From Trogon surrucura (Eukaryota > Chordata > Aves > Trogoniformes > Trogonidae), in NCBI GenBank assembly GCA_020746105.1, contig CM036635.1:10000001-10064000 (forward strand): a stretch of DNA of 64,000 bases, in the 5' to 3' direction. Position numbers and translations under genes: made by a program. The notes under the pieces were generated by a model. That model was given only the letters and a program-made list of their open reading frames with translations. It ran no database searches and was not told the origin of the DNA. Shown here in pieces: positions 22,304-34,540 of the stretch (its first letter is position 1; every line of letters starts with the position of its first letter).

Positions 22304-25300
22304 GCTCTGTTTTAAAACGGTCCCAACTTGCACAGGTTTTAACGTTCTCAGGCTCATGCAGTAAAACCTGAAGCATGCTCTGAGGCTGAACAAACCCAGA
22401 TCAGTGGTGTGTGCAGTGCAGAAGGGTGGGTGAAAGTAAATTCTATCCCAAACCCCTAACAAAATACTAATTTAGAAATAAGCCAGTAATTACATTCAGC
22501 TTTGGGTCTGCCCCACAATCCTCTGAGGTAGTTCTTATTCAATAAGCTTTTGGCCAGTACCCAACAAACCTCCTACTTGAAAAATCACAAATTGACCAAA
22601 CTAGTTGCTCCCCAGCTCCAGGAAATCTTTCCCTGAGGAGGGATGGGGGAAACCCACAGCCTGGTGGTGGGTCAAGCTCTGGAGAAAACTTGTTCCCATG
22701 GGCATTCCCATGGAGCACCCAGCTCTCCCGAGGTTCAGTGTAACCTATCAGAGAGAGGATAGAGTTTTTATGAGGTTTTATTCCCTACCTGCTACATTAC
22801 ATTAATGACCAAAACAGTCTGTGGCTTAATTAAAGATCAACTGTTAAGATCAGTAAAGCAAGATTGTCTCAGGTGGGCCAGGCAGGGCCCTGAAGAAATG
22901 TGAAGGGATGAAAAATGGTAGGAAAAGCAAAGTGAAGCAATGCCCTGAGCACCTCCAGTGCTGCAGAATTAGGAGTTTCATGCCTTTGGGCTCATCTGAC
23001 TTCTTAGTTTCACTGAGAGCAAGTGTCTATTATTCCTGCTTACCTTCTCCTGGATCTCACTTCATAAAAAGTGCTGCTGAGAGGGATATTCTGTGCTACT
23101 TGTAAGGGATCTCTTGTACCCATATCTAGTGCTGCAAGACTTACCACTGCTGGGGAGCAATATTTGCTTCTCAGACATATAGGCTGCTGTGTGAGGTCCA
23201 TTGTACAAAAACAACTCTAATCTCAACATAGTTTGAAGCCAACCCTACACATTCACTGTTTATCTTACTGTTTCTGTGCTTGTGACCTTCATTATCTCTC
23301 ATGAAGGAGCTCCGCAACCTCCCTTGCCAGACCCTCCCATTCCTATCTTGTCTGTGAAATAATATTTGTCACTGCTTAAAAATTACCACCGCTGAATTCA
23401 CGTATCACGTTTACGGGTGAAGTATTTTTTAAACATGTTCAGATAGGCACATATATAGCCATAAATCCACCAGTCCATCTGCCATGCCCGCCACAGTGTC
23501 CTCAGTTCTGCACAACTATCTCTCATAAATAGATGTTTGTCAAAGTTTACGGCTGGGCTGGCCACTAAACTTTGATAGATGCTCTCCTGCTATGGTCCCC
23601 TGGGAGAGTGGTGGGGGGACCACAGAGAACCAGGTAGACAGATTTTAAAGTTAAAAAACCCCAGATTTGAAGCAGTTTTATGAAAAAAAAGAAAAAAAAA
23701 AGAAAAAATAATAACAGTAACAACAAAGATGTTGAACTATATACATATATATATACAAATGCACAAGTATGGTCAAAGACATAGGAGAATATGGTACTAC
23801 AGGACCCACAACTTCCAGGTGACAACTAGGTCCCAAGAAGGGGAGAAAAAAGTCCCAGACTGAACTCAGCAGCAGATGGGAGCATTCAAAGCCAAGCCCA
23901 GAGTCCTAATGACAGTACAAAAGAAACAGAAGAGGAGCTGTGCCTCTCCCACCCGGGGTGGGGAACAGGGGAGCACAACCTGTCCCGAGGAATGGTGTTC
24001 CTCTGCAGGGTGGGAACAGCAGGCAGGAACACAGCAGCACAGGGAGAGATGACAAAAACCTGACAGCAATCTTTCCAGCACAGCAGTCGTTCCTCTTAGG
24101 AGTCCTTCTACACCGAGCACCATGGGAAAGAACGCCACGGCCAGTCCGTTTTGGGTGACCTGACCCATCCTCTCCCCGCCATAGGCAGGGCTGCTCCTCT
24201 TCCCCCATCGCAATTATCACTTGTGCCAGGAGTCCCAGAGAGCTTTTATCCTAGGGCTCTCAAACCAGGACAAACTCACCTGTTTGCCTCCGTGTCCTGT
24301 GGAGAACTCTCTTCACTTTCTGCACCTGTAGAATCTGTTCAGGTTTTCCTCCATTTCTTCTTCTGCAGAAATTAAATCTGATGTGGAAAAAGCAGAGCAG
24401 TGTCTTGAATGCGAATGCCTTTCCCTCCAACCCCCCATTACAGAGCTCATGTTCCTGCAACTCACCCATCAAGACAAACCCCCCAAGATCCTTCCTTGCA
24501 ATTCAATAATAATAATAACCATTCTACCAACTCATATTTCTGCAAGCTGGCACTGATTTTTATTTTTTTTTTGGCTTTTGCATCTGAAATAACTGAAAAT
24601 GTTCAACGGGGTAATGAAAAATCTCAGTTTTAATTCTGAAGTGAAGTTTGCCAACCTGGAAGGTCTTTAATAATGATTTTCTGGTGAACATACAGTCACC
24701 AGGTCTCCACCTGGCAGTGACATTTTGATTAAATCTCTCTATATCTGTATATCATATATGCAAATGCAATTATAATCAGTTGCGGTGGTGGGGTTGTGGG
24801 TGAACGGTACAAATTTGGGGACTCACTCAAATAGCTTTGACTTGTAAGGAATTATGCTCCTAACACAAGTAAATAGGACAGTTCAGTGAAAACTGTGCCC
24901 GTGCCAAGGGGATTTGGCTTCTGGTGCAGAGCAGAACAGGAGCGCTCACAAGTACTTTTGTCTGGGGTTTCCCAGCTGGAGATGTCTGTGCTTGCTTGCA
25001 CCATCTAGCTTGCAGGCAATGAGTCCGACTCCTCCAAGAAGCATCACAACCACTGTTCCACCTCTGTGTGGACAGCTGCAACCTGTGTAGAGTCATGCTA
25101 TTTGGCTATTTTGCCTTAAAGAGGGTGTGCTGAAGGTCTGATGTTCCCAGCCAGAGAGCAGAGGACACATCCAGGAAAATCTGGCTGGAGGGGGTCACCT
25201 CTCCAGACAGAATTAAAGTTTAAATCAAGTGCTTCCTGGAATACCTGGACGTACCAGGATCTCCTCCCCTGTGCAAGCCCTGCAGCCCCCAGACCAGCTG

Positions 25301-26700
25301 CAGAGCTCCCAGGGCAGGGACGGCCACGGCTCCGGGTTCCAGATGTGCGGCCCCAGGAGCCGAGCGCCTGAATCTCACCCTCTGCAGGTGAGGCTTGTTT
25401 CGTCAAGTGCTGGACCTGAAGCGATGGATGCTTTAAGGGTGGGTCCAGCTGAACTGGAATTTGGTGAAAATTATGTCAACAGGGGCTAAGAGAAGCAGAC
25501 GGTGCTAAGAGCAGTGCTCTTGTTTTCAAGTGTGCTCTCAGCTGCTACTTGTGCAGGGTCATCGGGGGCTGTTTGCTGTTACGCAGAAATGTGATAACCC
25601 CAAATCTTTTGTGGCACGTCCCAAACAGGGCTGCAGTTCCCAGATCCCTAAATAAGCGTCAGGGGGGAAAGCCTGAAAAACAGTTGAAATTACAGGATGA
25701 TCAGCATAAATAAATGCCAGTCTGGAGTTCCTTCTGTACACCAGGGTACCTCTGGATTCATTCCCAGGGGCTTTTGTGGCAGAACAAAGCCAGTGAAAAT
25801 AAAAAGAGAGCTGGCCTCCTGATAAATACACATATACATAAACATATGTATGTAAATATATCTATATATTATTATTTTGCTATGAAACAGTGGCCTTTAA
25901 TACTTTGTCTGTGTTCCCTAGCCTCCCATCCAGCAAGACTAAATTATAACATATCCCGTATAGGTTTCTTGGGGGGAGGAAAAAAAAAAAAAAGTCTTTA
26001 TCCTTTCCCGTTTTGTATTTCCCAGGAGGAACCATTTGAAAAAATAGAATCATGTTTGGGCCACATGTGATTTTCTGTTAACCAGACCAAATTAATACAA
26101 ACTTCAGGTCATGGTTCAAATAGTAAAGAAAGTAAAAGAAAGGAAGGTCAGAGCAGAGGAAAAGGTTTGCTAGAGGAATGTGGTTTCATAGCTGCTAAAA
26201 TGTCAAAAGTATGAGTGAGGACAGACACAGTTGAGGATGGGCTTGTAGACTCAGGAGAGATCCCTTGGTGGAATTTCATGGCAAACGGAAGATATGGCTG
26301 GTCCAACAGACAGGAAATATTTTAACCCAGAAAATACAAATGGAGTGTTGGGGAAGAAATTAAGGGCTCAGGGTCAGGAGATAAAGGAAATCACACATAA
26401 CGTTGTGTCTGGGCTTTCTGGATCAGCATTTAATAGGAAGAAATCCAGACACTACCTGCTCTCCCGACTGAGGTCCGGGTTAGCCATGCTTCAAGTTGAA
26501 GTTCAAGATGCTTCTCTAAGGAAAGTGAGTTAAACGTCGTTGGTGCTGAGCTGACGTTCTTATCAAACACGACCATCAAACCAAACGAAGTCTGACCACC
26601 ACATCTGGAATGAAACAGCTGGCAACCAAGCAGGAGTGGAAGGGGGAGCAGGATAGGCAAAACCTCTTCCATAAGGCAATTTCATTTCAAGGGTGTAAAA
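22304..26700. other. Non-coding stretch with simple AT repeats
   Basis: Contents seen: an interrupted A-rich tract at 23682-23712; a (TA)n-like run at about 23738-23757; an octamer ATGCAAAT at 24758-24765 inside an AT-rich block (24720-24780); an AT-rich run at 25828-25877; and an A14 tract at 25980-25993. Between them is unique sequence. No mobile element or exon is recognised. Confidence 0.55.
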
Positions 26701-26830
26701 AGATTTTATTTCAAATGTCATGATGATTCATTTCGTTTTGACATTTATATTAGAACACTAATTGTATTATATATAAATGTTGGCATTCTATTAATATATT
26801 AATAGGTTAATATTGCGATATAATATAACA
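26700..26830. other. AT-rich island with 18-bp palindrome
   Basis: Roughly four fifths of these bases are A or T. CTATTAATATATTAATAG at 26788-26805 is a perfect 18-base palindrome. Such AT-rich sequence can unwind easily and is sometimes associated with matrix attachment. No direct evidence for that role exists here. Confidence 0.5.
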
Positions 26831-29298
26831 GTCAATTCAAAAATGAATGGAAATGACAGTGCACATACCAGATGTGAGACCCTGATCAAAAATGAAACTT
26901 CTCATGGCCTCAAACATTTTCAGAATTCCTTTCTGCCTCCTATTTCATCTGTTCCTTCCATATTGGATCAGCCCAAACTGTCTCAGGGAGACCTGCAAGG
27001 AAGAAAAGCCTTGTAGGCTGGCTTCTAGCAGTTGCACAGCCTGTATGGACTCCTACATGTCCACCTTTAGCCCAAGGCAGAAGACCTTTGAACAGAAGAC
27101 CTGACCTCTTGGTCTGATTTTAAACATGTGGCCCTTTTTCACATCCTCCTTCTCACATTTTCAGTTCCAGGTTGGCAGGGTCCCTTCCCCCGTGATCCCC
27201 TCAGCCCATCTCACAGCACACTTCACGTAAAGGTCCACCTTCGTTCCTCTGCTGATGGCACCGAGAGGATCAGGAAGCAGTGCAAGGGTTTTAACATAAA
27301 ATGAAAGTCAGCAAATCTTCAAGAAGGTTTGATTTTTGGCTGAGCATCTGGGAACAGCTGCTGCCTTTGCACACAATTTATGACAGAACTTTGCTATAGT
27401 GAAGTACCTGCTAACACTCGATATTTGCAAGCGTCTAGAACTGGTTCGAAAGAAGGTCCCCTCCACTACATGGAAAATATGGTCACAGTTTTCTTTCTTT
27501 TTTTAAAAAGAACTAAAAAGTTAAAAAATAAAACGTTTGGGCCTCTTGGTTTTTGGGAAACAAAAAACTTTTTTTTTCAGTTGAATCCTTAAAATCTGTT
27601 GCCAAAACCTCAAGGCTTTTGCATTTTTGTCCAAAAAATGATACAATTGGGATTTGAGGTATTCTTTTGGCAAGAAAGCGATATTTTGAGGCGAGCAGAT
27701 GCTTTCTGTAGGAAAATGCCATCTTGTCAAAAGCACAGTCTTCCTTCTTAGAGGGCGTTCGTGCCAGAAAGTATTCGATCTGCTCTGCTAGCATCCCTTA
27801 TCCTCTTCCAGGGATAGCGACATGGTGACTGCTTTTTAACAAGACGAGCCTTCCAAGAATTGTTATTGAGGATTCATGAATTTCTGATCACATCAGAAAT
27901 GTGGTACGTAGGATTACGAAAGGAGACAGTCTTATATTTTAAACCACAGGATCCACCTATAGCATGGCGTGCAATTGCTGTTAATAAAGTGACTCCACAC
28001 TTAAATGCAATTCCTCTGTTGTATAAATATATATTTCCTCGGCGGGACATTGTGGTTGCTTTAAGAAGCTGGAAGACATCAGAGCATCACGTTCCAAGCT
28101 TGGCATTGAACAAGAAGCCACCAGAATTAAATCAAAGTGCTTCTTTCTGGCAGGCGAAGCAAGTGTAATGAAAATTCCAGCCTTGATCCTCTGCCAATGG
28201 TAGGCAGCAAATTGAGTGCATGCCTACCACTCCCAAACTAAAGTCCTTCAGTTTTGCCCGGGATGCCAACGACCAGAAGTACAAAAGATGAAAACAGTCT
28301 GCCAGACACAGCAAACCGAAGCGCTCTCTTCATTAAGAGGAGCTTATTACTTTCCTCCAGCTCCGCCCATGAGCAAATCCATCCTGCTCCATCTTGTTGG
28401 GCCTAATGAAGGGAGGCTGACTGCTCGTTGTGAACTTGTTATTCCAGGAAGGCTTTTGAGAAGTCTTCTCCAGACACCAGGACCTGCCTCGATTCCCCCC
28501 CAACAGAGGGGCATTCTTTCCAACTGCAAAGCACAATATCTCTGCACTTATAAAGGCAATATTCAGTGAGGCTGACTGGACAGCCAAGCAAAAATACCAC
28601 CAGGAGGAGAAGAGACAGCATTTGGAGAGGAGGCAAGTTCACCAGGCTGGGTTCCTTTCTCTCCGACTCAAGGATCTGAGTAATATCAATAATTAAGAGG
28701 AAGTGAAGCTGCCTTTCTTCAAAGCAAAAATAGCGGTGGTATGTGGCCTCCATGCTGCAGCTGGTGCTGTGGGGCCGCGACAGACCGTCTGCCACGCCGA
28801 CCCGGGCGGCTCCCCCTCCACTGATGATAGAAGGAGCCATGGTCCAACCACGCCAGACAGTCAGGAGCCTCAAGCGTGCACCAACCCCCTCCCCCCAAAA
28901 CTGAGCCATCACAGCAGTCACGAAAATTAAGTGGGGATTTTTTGTCTGAGAGCAATATTCAGATCATGTGCCTTTTGATGCTGGCATGCTGAGGTTTCCC
29001 ATCTCACTTCACCCCAGGTCTCCTCTTAACCTCAGTCTACACAAAAAACACATCCACAACCCCCCCAGTGGTCCCACCACCCGCTCCTGTATTGGTCACC
29101 TGAGCCCGGCCCAAGCCATCTGATGTGAGGGGGCTGGACAAAAATCACCTTTTGCCTTCCTACGTCTTGTGCCTCCCGGGCAACTCTGCTGAGGCTACAA
29201 AATTGCTCCAAATTAATAGAAATGAGGCTAAAAAACTAGCTTTTCCTGCTGGCCTGATGCAGTTAAAAGCTTGGGAATATCACTAGAGTACTGGATTC
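26831..29298. other. Non-coding stretch, one CpG cluster
   Basis: About eight CpGs are packed into roughly 50 bases at about 28770-28815. An AT-rich patch with TAAATATATATTT is near 28024. A minus-strand frame of 160 codons (28439-28921) starts with GTG and is rejected as a gene. No repeats are recognised. Confidence 0.5.
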
Positions 29299-29332
29299 GG
29301 GGGGGGGGGGGGGAGGGGGGGCAAGGGGAGGG
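29299..29332 (+). repeat. Poly-G tract, strong quadruplex potential
   Basis: Fifteen consecutive G (29299-29313), A, seven G, CAA, four G, A, then three G. Only four bases in the 34 are not G. Long G runs are both biologically active (quadruplex) and prone to sequencing or assembly error, so the exact run length may be unreliable. Confidence 0.9.
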
Positions 29333-29529
29333 TTTTTGAAATGGCTCAGCTTTATTTTCTTAGGGACCACGGTGAGAACAAGGTTAGATCAACACTGAAG
29401 GTGCTTTTGAAGGTGCCATCTTACACTGAACAAGAAAGCGGGGCTTTGAAAATCCTGAACAAAAAAATAGGGGGCCTTTGAGATTTTTATTTGAAAGTTG
29501 GAAGAACAGCGTATCCCGATTAGTGAACG

Positions 29530-29680
29530 CCCCCTTTAGAAAACACCACCAGCTGTCTTTATCTATACATTTATTTCAAGAAATGTGACCTTTTAATAAT
29601 TAATGTCTATAAGTGCCTAGCTATGAAAATGCAAAATGAAATATTAAATAGAGTCGGCACCAAATGGGAGGACTTCCAAA
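29530..29680. promoter_or_regulatory. Candidate conserved noncoding element
   Basis: A nuclear-receptor-like half site TGACCTTT at 29586-29593 abuts TTAATAATTAATG at 29593-29605, followed by an ATGAAAATGCAAAATGAAAT stretch and TATTAAATAG. Unique sequence, no coding potential. Texture-based call. Confidence 0.32.
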
Positions 29681-31369
29681 AGGGAACGAATGAGAGCCAT
29701 GTCATTCACTATTCCCAGGGAGCGACCCCAAAGATCTAGAGCAGGATGAATCCACATGGATGAATATGAAATGCTCAGTAGAAGAAATGAAGGTGGGTCA
29801 CTGATATTATTGTCAGAAGCTCTTACCCCTCACAAAGTGGGACATAGAGGAGACAGATCACTCCCAGCAGTGACTGCCCTGCTCCTTGTCCAAAATTTAG
29901 CCTGATTTTTGATCAGGCCCCCTTCTGGGCCACAAATTGGTGAGGTCTGTGACTGAATATGGATAATGGAGAGTGCAGCTCATGGGGATAACAGCACAGG
30001 CTGGGGTGCATGTTCAACCTAAAGCATGTTCATCCTTCCATAAGCTCCTGAGCCACTTCTGATAGAGCGGACTCTTCAGAGTGACTTAGGAGTAATCAGA
30101 GCGAGCCATTTCTATTGTCGCTCTTGGCAAGAGCCAGGGTTATTAATTGTCACAAAGCTAAGAAAACTTGGGTAAGATGTTGATACAGATATCAGGAGTA
30201 TATAGGGTAACAAACAGCTTGGAAGTAAAACTAAACCTCACACCCCAGAGCTCAGAAAAACTGCTTTTAGAAACCAGGCTGAAATTACTGTGGGTTACAG
30301 ATAACCACGTTTCTGCTTTCGCTAGGAATTTTACATCTCTGTCTGGCGGAAGCGTCAGGTTTGGGGAAGACTAATTTTGTCAGGTTTTCTTTGACATTTC
30401 TCCTCGGAGATTTGGTGGGGGTTTACCTGTGTTTCTGGTTTTCCAAGATTCCTGACTGGAGCAAGATGTGTAGCGTTTCCAGCCAGGCTGATGACTAGCA
30501 AGGCATGTGCAAAACCAACAAACACCCTGTTTGTGGTAGATCCAACACTTCTGGCCTCACCACAAGCGTATCCCAGCGGTGCTGGCTATACGTCAGCTGC
30601 CACAAAGGCTGGACACGAGCCCCACAGCTCACATCTGTCTAGAAAACCCTCAACAAATGTGCAGCAGCGCTGGGTACTGGCAATCAGGTGTAAGATGCTG
30701 GGTTTGACAGCTCTGGTCCTATGCCTAAAGTCTTCTCTGTGCCCTCACAAAGAGCTGCACAAGTACAGCAACGCACCTGCCCCACCATATGGACTTTGGT
30801 TTTCATCTAGACATAGTTACTCCATGGTGAGACTATCCATCCTCTGCCTCCAAGAACAGGCACTGCCAGCAAATAACCCCAGGAGATAGGTGTGAGGAGG
30901 GACAGGAGCAAAGTCAGACATTCAGAGTCATGATGAGAAGCCTGCAGAACAGAAAACTGTGGCACTTACATTGGTCAGACTCCAACCGTCTCCAGCAGGA
31001 GCTGATCGAAACATGGGATTTTCAGGGAAAAATAAGGATTGCATTGACCGCGAGCAGAGAAAGGAATCAGCTCTCCCTCACTTGGGATTTCAAATCCAGT
31101 TGCACACATCAAAAAGTTCTTCCTAGAAAAGTAAGAAAAGGGTCTGGAATCCCATTTCATAACACAGGGCCAAATTTTCAGCTGTCTGAGATCGCTGTAA
31201 GCCCAACTCAGCAAACTTAGAACCAGCTCAGATACACCCTGTTCAGCCTGAAAATGAGAACTTCCTTCATATGTTTGCCCTCCAACTCCTCACAATGAAG
31301 GAAAGCACGAATACTCTGAATCATCCCCAGCCAACTGTATATTCGTTATTTTCTGTATTTATTTCCAGC
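29681..31369. other. Non-coding stretch, nothing recognised
   Basis: Mixed-composition unique sequence. A plus-strand frame of 132 codons at 30491-30889 is unlike any known family. A GGGCCAAATTTTCAGCTG string near 31167 faintly recalls an ancient SINE core but is too short to call. Confidence 0.5.
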
Positions 31370-31680
31370 TCCAGGATTAAGATAATGACTCCAGTGCTAT
31401 GACATCCAGGCAATTAAATGTATCGTTTTCCCATCAACTGCCTGGCTGTGCCAAGCCGGGCAGCTCGGATCCCGTCGCCATATGGAATGCATCTCTGCCT
31501 GCACAAGACTCTCGAACGTGACAATTAGAAATGGGCTGGGTTTTCCCCCTGCCTCCATAAGCAGCAAAGCATTCTTGAAGCATTTAGTGGGGCTGAGAGG
31601 ATTTCGTTGTCTTAGCAGAGCAAAGGGCATTTATCAGCCCTTTCAACTGCAATTGAGCCATGAGCTTTAGGAGATAGACC
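31370..31680. promoter_or_regulatory. Candidate conserved noncoding element
   Basis: A long unique block with GGCAATTAAATG near 31410, ACAATTAGAA at 31521-31530, a TTTATCAGCCCTTTCAACTG stretch near 31631 and GCAATTGAGCC near 31650. CpGs survive in its centre (about 31455-31520). The mix of TAAT cores, a GATA-type core and retained CpGs is enhancer-like. Inference only. Confidence 0.37.
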
Positions 31681-34229
31681 TCATCAGAGGTGATGTGGAA
31701 GGGCTGGAGCAAGTCTTGCTGGCCTAAGCAGAACCAATGGCTCCAGAGTAGCTCCTAGGACCCTGCTTCCGAACCTCCTCCACTCTCAGTATCTCCCTTC
31801 TAGCCACGTCCTGGTGGAAAATGTTACGCAAAAGATCCAAGATACGAGAAGTGATGGAGAAGTCCATCCTCGTGGCTGTTGGGCTGGGGTTTTCCAAGGC
31901 GCCTATCAGAGATGAGGTGAATCCTGGCTCTTTTAAAGCCACATGAGAGCTCCAGTGCAAAGCTATTTCCCCAAGAGCCGTGGGGAAGCTCCATCTCCCC
32001 CTTGCAAAACCAGAAGGAGTTTGCTGGTAAAACTGCACCATGACGGTTTAGCTGCAAAGCGAGTGCTTTGCACCGTGCAAAGAGCGCAAAGAGACTACTC
32101 TTTTCCAAGAGTTACTGTGGATCCTGCTCATCTCATGCCCATAGTCCAGCAGAAGACCTCTGGAGAAAAGGGGACTCTGCTCTACAGGGCTGACTACGCT
32201 GCCAAGGCTGAGCAACAGCAGTTGCTTTCACAGACATCGACGTGACAGAGGAATTAACCCGAGCTGTGCTGCCCTTGCTGAGCCAGATTTGACCTTCTGT
32301 TTTGCAACCTCCTGAGATGACCTTGATCTTATTCGTGTTCCTACTGCTCCTGAGGTTGGGTTATACCCTTGGATCTGGACTCTGCTTTGTCTCCTGTGAA
32401 TAACAGTGTCAGATCTTCACATAGCTATCTCAGGAATGCAGTGAGGCTGATCTCCATGCTTACTCAAGGTGACATTGATTCATTCTCCCTCTCACTGGCC
32501 AGATTACATTATGAGAATGTGCTTCATAACATCTCTGCTCGTCCGCCACCACCTGGCTCCCATCCTGACCTCCACCTTTGTCAGCCTCCCTCTTTGGGAT
32601 TTAGAGTTTTCTCATTAACAGAACATGCAACCAGAAGCACTTAGGGTTTGGGAACAGGCTGAGAGATTACATTTAGAGAAGCATCAGAGGTCAGGTTTTG
32701 AACTGAGGCCCTATCCCTGCAATCCAGTCATTTCATGCACTCACACCAATGCAGAAACCAGGTATACCTCTGGGGAAGGCAGAAGAGCTGGGCGTGGGAG
32801 CACCGTCCTCAGGTTCAACGTCGAAGATCCACCCAAGGGGAGGAATTGCATCCTAAGTGATTTGCAAGAAATGGCTTTCATATCCAAACCCTTCATATGG
32901 AACCGCTGCCTATTCGTGACCTGGACCCCCACCACCTCGTGAGCATCTGTGCTCAAGGCAACCCTGAAAAAGAGACATCTCTTCTAAACCACAGGGGTGA
33001 TCTACTTATAATGTGCAGCTGAAAGGTGTTCAGGCAAAGTAGTAGTATTTGTAAAACAAATCCAGGTCTTTCTTTTTTCAAGGTTTCTGCAGAGAGCTTA
33101 AATAAAAGATTCAGTTTTGGAAAAAAAAATAAGTAAGGGTAAAAAAAAAAAAGACAGATAGACATCTGGAGCGCTGAAAAAGGCCCTCTCCTCAGGCTGA
33201 CCTAGTTACAGTGTTTGGGGAGAGCACCGCAATCCTGTCGAACAGGAGGAACAAGCAGCTGAGGGCTGAATTCAGCCTCGGAGTAAACAAACACAGCTCT
33301 CACCACGTGAGCTCGGAATGTTACCACCAGGTCTCCATCTGATCACGATCGTCAAGAGCTGCCAACATCCCACCCAGCGCCCAAGTGTCAGCCTGGAGCA
33401 AACTCTCCTCCCCACCTGATGCCAGGAGACACCAAACACAGCATCCCCACAGCAGCTCTCCCCAGCCCAGCCCTGTGGCTCCTTGTGCTGCTCTCCTGCA
33501 CAAACAATAGCGAGGACAAACAGCCCAGCAGTGCCTCTGCCAAGGGAAATAGCAGCCACACCAACCCAACCTCCTCCCCGCTCCATGTGTGACCCTGGAG
33601 ACGCGAGTCGTGTGGCAGCGCCGTGCCACACTGCAGCCCGCGTCCCGGGCAAAGACACCAGGGCAGAGCCCTGCTCCCTCCTGCATGCCCAGCTTTTGCT
33701 GTGAGTGTTCCTCAGCCAGGGGGAAAGGAGGTTTTTGCATAAAGCTCATGGGTGGAAAGGAGCATGAGACCAGCCCCATGGAGCTCCCATTGTCGTATGA
33801 TGGCTTGCTATGGGCAAGGGCTGCCAGGCTCTGCAGAAAGGCTCTGCAAACCCAGGAGCGTGTTGGTTTGACAGGAAGGTTCATGCTCAGAGATATTTCT
33901 TGAGGTTTTTTGTTCAGGCCCTGAATAGACGAAGCAGAGAAGATAAAGCCTATGTCTGCAGATGTGGAAGCATGAGCCCGAGATCTGAGCTCACGGCAAG
34001 GGCCATCCTTCTTACAGTACGAGTAGGGGAATGTCGGGTAGAAAGGCACAAAGACTACTTTCATTATATGACACTCATCAGGGAAATCAACCCTTGTAAA
34101 CCTGGCTCAGAGATGTAATTCTAGCTCTCAGCAAAACTCCTTTTAGCATGGAGCGGGGAAAACACCAAAAAAACCCTTGGAAATCAACTGAAACTCTAGT
34201 TCACTGCCTGTATTCTCCCAAACGTTGAC
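31681..34229. other. Non-coding stretch, includes longest ATG frame
   Basis: A-runs occur at 33120-33129 and about 33141. CpGs cluster at about 33598-33650. A minus-strand frame of 247 codons with an ATG start spans 33321-34064. It has no recognisable domain and is treated as chance. No mobile element is called, though GGGGTTTTCCAAGGCGCCT near 31889 resembles a fragment of an old amniote repeat. Confidence 0.45.
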
Positions 34230-34540
34230 AAACAGGCTCACCCCGAAGTGAAATAATTGATGAAATGTCAACATGTTTCCTGCAGATCAAACCTATTCTT
34301 CAAGTTTAATACGTAGGAACTAAAAGCGGTGGCCACAGGACTTTCTTTGCAGGTTGAATTCTGCCCTGGGAGAGCTGGGGCAAAGGGCAGGTTTGGTTAG
34401 ACGTTGCCAAACAGATCTGCTGGGATTTTTTTTTTATAATCGACTTTATCTCTTTCAACTTGCTACTAATTATCTTTTACCAAAACTAATTTCAATTTAA
34501 AGTCCTACTATTTACCATAAAAATGTCCTCCTGAATGGTT
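34230..34540. promoter_or_regulatory. Candidate conserved noncoding element
   Basis: AT-rich unique sequence with GAAATAATTGATG near 34251, CTAATTATC at 34466-34474 and AACTAATTTCAATTTAAAG near 34484, interrupted by a GC-richer segment and a T9 run. Called on motif texture. Confidence 0.3.

Noticed and set aside
28439..28921. 160-codon minus-strand frame
   Set aside because: Begins with GTG; no similarity or splice context; frames on the other strand are equally open.
31165..31186. Possible CORE-SINE fragment (GGCCAAATTTTCAGCTG)
   Set aside because: Too short and isolated; the expected following sequence is absent.
31885..31935. Possible fragments of old palindromic amniote repeats (GGGGTTTTCCAAGGCGCCT, GTGAATCCTGGCTC)
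   Set aside because: Matches are under 20 bases each and the surrounding order does not fit one element.
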